From assembly GCA_003162655.1 (NCBI GenBank), contig PMMY01000131.1:1-7203 (forward strand): a stretch of DNA of 7,203 nt, read 5' to 3'. The notes beneath the pieces were generated by a model. That model worked only from the letters and a program-made list of their open reading frames with translations. It was not told the origin of the DNA and did not search any database. Made by a program: the position numbers and the translations under genes. This document shows, in pieces, positions 5,409 to 7,203 of this stretch; position 1 is the stretch's first letter, and each line of letters starts with the position of its first letter. Source of the DNA: Methanobacterium sp. (GTDB lineage: Archaea > Methanobacteriota > Methanobacteria > Methanobacteriales > Methanobacteriaceae).

Positions 5409-6648
5409 ATCGTCCAAACATTCGTGGAACTCGTTTTTTCCAGGCGGTGGGTAGAACAATGTCAATTGCATCATCTACAGTGATTATACCCCTTAATTTA
5501 GTCTCGTCCTCGACAACTGGTAGGGCTATTAAATTGTACTTGGCAATCTTCTGGGCAACTTCATGCTGGTCTTCCATTACATCTGCTTTTATTATATGTG
5601 TGTGCATTAATTCTGAAACAGGAGATTCAGGTTCTGAAAGTAGAATATCCCTTAAAGAAATTACACCCACCAGATCTCCCTTCTTACTAATAACATAAAC
5701 ATAGTAAATGGTTTCCACATCGTCAGCCATATGTCTCAATGAGTTCAGAACGTCTTTTACAGTTAAGTCCTGATCCACATAAGCAAATTCGGTTGTCATG
5801 ATCCCGCCAGCAGTGTTTTCTGGATATTTGAGTAATTTCCTTAGATCATCTGATTCTTCAGGCTCCATGAGGTCTAAAAGTTCTTCGGCCTTTTCATCTG
5901 GAAGATCAGCTAAAACATCTGCAGCATCATCTGGAGACATTTCGTCAAGAAGTTCTGCAGCACGTTGACTGTCCATACCTTCTAGAAGTGAAACTTGTCT
6001 TTCAGGTGAGACTTCTTCAAGTGTATCTGCTGCAGATTCGTCATCTAAAGAATTTAAAATATTTAAAGACTCGTTAAGTCCTAATTGATCAACAATTTCT
6101 GCCATATCTGCAGGGTGTAGTTTTTTTATCTTCTGTTTAGGAACCTTCAGTTTGACCTTTGAATAATCACTCTCAACAGTATCAATATCCTTCCAAGAAA
6201 TAAGATCCTCATTCGAAGTTATTCCCAATGGTTTAGCTATTCTGTTAAGACTTAATCTTCTTAAAATTCCATTAACACCTATATCAACACCAATAACATG
6301 GTAATGGCCGTTAGTAGGGGATATTTTTATGTCATTAACCCTTCTGATCTTTTTATCCTCGATATCAACTACTTGTCTATCCATCACATCTTTTAAAAGG
6401 ATAATATCATGTTTTTGGATTTCATACTTTTTTATATCATCTAAAGGGTATTTAAGTTTTATTTCATTCCCTAAAGTTCCAATATATCTCCATGAAATAT
6501 TTATTGTCTTTTTATCATTGGTATTTATTTTTAAGGCTTTAATAATAGGATATGAATGGTCTGAGGATACAATAACATCCTTTAATTTTCCTACCTTCTC
6601 TCCAGATGGAGATAATACTGGTTTTTTAATGAAATCACTTAGATACAA
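5407..6648 (-). CDS. Soluble PRC-barrel + MgtE N-domain + CBS-pair protein (Mg2+ sensor without channel)
   Basis: This protein of 413 residues has no membrane helix. Two PRC-barrel-like beta domains occupy about 2-72 (KPVLSPSGEKVGKLKDVIV near the start) and 82-157 (VMDRQVVDIEDKKIRRVNDI). An MgtE intracellular N domain (about 177-277) follows, starting LHPADMAEIVDQL, with superhelical repeats rich in Asp and Glu (SPDDAADVLADLPDEKAEELL). The linker TAGGIMTTEF (279-288), like TAGxxMTTE of MgtE, leads into a CBS pair (about 283-400). MgtE channels continue into a plug helix and five membrane helices, but this protein stops at VLPTAWKKRVPRMFGR. In MgtE the N and CBS domains bind Mg2+ and close the pore, so this is probably a free Mg2+ (or nucleotide) sensor acting on the adjacent Nramp-type permease. 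The upstream GTG at 6657 lies inside the GGAGGTGA ribosome site, so I prefer the TTG at 6648. Confidence 0.9.
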   Translation of the reverse strand: MYLSDFIKKPVLSPSGEKVGKLKDVIVSSDHSYPIIKALKINTNDKKTINISWRYIGTLGNEIKLKYPLDDIKKYEIQKHDIILLKDVMDRQVVDIEDKKIRRVNDIKISPTNGHYHVIGVDIGVNGILRRLSLNRIAKPLGITSNEDLISWKDIDTVESDYSKVKLKVPKQKIKKLHPADMAEIVDQLGLNESLNILNSLDDESAADTLEEVSPERQVSLLEGMDSQRAAELLDEMSPDDAADVLADLPDEKAEELLDLMEPEESDDLRKLLKYPENTAGGIMTTEFAYVDQDLTVKDVLNSLRHMADDVETIYYVYVISKKGDLVGVISLRDILLSEPESPVSELMHTHIIKADVMEDQHEVAQKIAKYNLIALPVVEDETKLRGIITVDDAIDIVLPTAWKKRVPRMFGR

Positions 6649-6653
6649 GTTTT

Positions 6654-6661
6654 TCACCTCC
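6654..6661 (-). promoter_or_regulatory. Shine-Dalgarno site of the sensor gene; decides TTG over GTG start
   Basis: GGAGGTGA on the minus strand is a near-complete anti-16S match. The GTG at 6657 is part of it and so cannot be placed correctly on the ribosome by it. The in-frame TTG at 6648-6646 follows after a 5-base spacer. Confidence 0.65.
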
Positions 6662-6662
6662 T

Positions 6663-6689
6663 TGTAAATTTGTGGTCTTGATATTTACA
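6663..6689. promoter_or_regulatory. Perfect inverted repeat between the lrp and sensor genes
   Basis: TGTAAAT (6663-6669) and ATTTACA (6683-6689) are perfectly complementary arms with a 13-base spacer. They fill the short gap between the regulator stop and the sensor's Shine-Dalgarno site. The repeat could be an Lrp-type dyad operator, or an RNA stem ending one base from GGAGG that could affect ribosome access. AT-rich composition makes chance possible. Confidence 0.35.
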
Positions 6690-7130
6690 TCAAATCGGAG
6701 GAATCACTCCCTCTTTAACACGTTCCATAACAATCATCTCAGTTAGATCTTCAACTCCATCTACAGAACGGATTTTACTGTTCATAATGTCATTGAGCTC
6801 TTCTATACTGTGTGCCCATATTTTAATCAGTATATCATATTCACCAGATACACTGTATACTTCAGAGACTTCTTCAAGCTTTGAAAGCTCATTTTTAACG
6901 TTTTCATGCTTTTCTGATTCAGTCTGGATGATTATGATAGCAGTAACAGTTAGACCCAGTTCATCAGGGTCTACAATTAGTGTATACTGCTTAATCACAT
7001 TTTTCTCCAATTTTTTTAGCCGATTGGATATGGTAGCGTCTGGCACATTTATCTCTTTAGACATTTGAGAGAGAGTAATCCTTGAATTCCTGACCAGGGA
7101 ACGAATTATTTCTGAGTCTATATCGTCCAT
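6690..7130 (-). CDS. Lrp/AsnC-family transcription regulator
   Basis: This 146-residue DNA-binding protein has the standard family layout. An N-terminal winged helix-turn-helix (about 1-52) shows [17 protein letters not shown] and the recognition segment [23 protein letters not shown]-terminal RAM/AsnC ligand-binding and oligomerising domain (about 60-138) shows [26 protein letters not shown] (91-106) and [18 protein letters not shown]. The SGEYD turn is a family hallmark near the effector site. Members act as dimers or octamers and often respond to amino acids; the ligand here is unknown. The ATG at 7130 has GGAG 8 bases upstream and a strong TATA box further up. The sensor gene starts about 41 bases after its stop, with no terminator between them, so the regulator probably leads an operon with the sensor and the metal permease. 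It may control its own promoter, as archaeal Lrp proteins often do. Confidence 0.95.
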   Translation of the reverse strand: MDDIDSEIIRSLVRNSRITLSQMSKEINVPDATISNRLKKLEKNVIKQYTLIVDPDELGLTVTAIIIIQTESEKHENVKNELSKLEEVSEVYSVSGEYDILIKIWAHSIEELNDIMNSKIRSVDGVEDLTEMIVMERVKEGVIPPI

Positions 7131-7152
7131 TTTAAATTCTCCAATGATTATT

Positions 7153-7166
7153 TACTAGAATTAGTA
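7153..7166. promoter_or_regulatory. Palindrome at the lrp promoter, candidate autoregulatory operator
   Basis: TACTA (7153-7157) and TAGTA (7162-7166) flank GAAT. The 14-base dyad covers the position where transcription should begin (about 7156), given the TATA box at 7180-7187. A bound regulator there would block RNA polymerase. TATTTAC (7149-7155) overlaps one arm and recurs in the inverted repeat ahead of the sensor gene (6682-6688). Confidence 0.4.
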
Positions 7167-7179
7167 TCCTACCATTCAA

Positions 7180-7187
7180 TATATAAA
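7180..7187 (-). promoter_or_regulatory. TATA box of the lrp - sensor - permease operon
   Basis: On the minus strand TTTATATA is preceded by ATAAAC, a BRE-like purine stretch, giving a near-consensus archaeal promoter. The predicted start is about 25-27 bases downstream, near 7156, which gives a leader of about 25 bases containing GGAG (7139-7142). Confidence 0.65.
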
Positions 7188-7203
7188 GTTTATGGAAAAT
7201 TAC

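Noticed and set aside
6329..6667. 112-codon plus-strand open frame over the start of the sensor gene
   Set aside because: It is the antisense of a well-supported coding frame, shows no family resemblance, and its hydrophobic character comes from reading Lys/Asp/Ile-rich codons backwards.
6658..6689. Mg2+ riboswitch (M-box) ahead of the sensor and permease genes
   Set aside because: The gap is only about 32 bases, far too short for an M-box, and the visible leader before the Lrp gene is likewise short.
6787..7068. 93-codon plus-strand open frame opposite the Lrp gene
   Set aside because: Ser-rich product of antisense reading, with no motif and no ribosome site; the minus-strand Lrp protein is unambiguous.

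Overview
The window looks like a piece of a methanogen chromosome, most likely from the order Methanobacteriales (Methanobacterium or a relative). This is an inference from gene content and composition, because there is no rRNA here. The archaeal evidence is direct: a Pus10-type tRNA pseudouridine synthase, ribosomal protein eL21, RNA polymerase subunit Rpo4/F, an archaeal DUF655 protein and an archaeal RsmA/KsgA. The DNA is AT-rich, the Shine-Dalgarno sites are of the GGAGGTGAT type, the promoters are TATA-like and the terminators are T-runs.

Bases 1-4100 (plus strand) are an information-processing block. It holds the 3' end of pus10, a 300-base AT-rich gap with the eL21 promoter region, then rpl21e - rpoF - DUF655 as a tight operon closed by a T9 run. 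Next come ksgA/rsmA, a small carboxymuconolactone decarboxylase (CMD) fold protein lacking the usual CxxC, another T9 run, and a HemK2/Mtq2-type protein glutamine methyltransferase. The products modify tRNA (Pus10), build the ribosome and RNA polymerase (eL21, Rpo4), dimethylate 16S rRNA (KsgA) and probably methylate the release factor (HemK2/Mtq2). The CMD gene is the functional outsider and has its own TATA-like promoter.

Bases 4141-7130 (minus strand) are a convergent block that reads as one operon in the order Lrp/AsnC regulator, then a soluble PRC-barrel + MgtE-N + CBS protein, then an Nramp-fold metal permease. The last two genes are only 9 bases apart, and the permease's Shine-Dalgarno site overlaps the stop codon of the sensor gene. 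The sensor has the cytosolic gating half of an MgtE Mg2+ channel but no membrane domain. The permease has DNDAGG and TIAPWM where classic Mn/Fe Nramps have DPGN and the TM6 methionine/MPH motif. The best reading is a two-protein divalent cation importer, probably for Mg2+, whose sensor and pore are separate polypeptides. The regulator is likely autoregulated: a strong TATA box and a 14-base palindrome lie in front of it.

I consider the Lrp - MgtE-sensor - Nramp cassette the most interesting content. No CRISPR array, IS element, tRNA or rRNA was seen.
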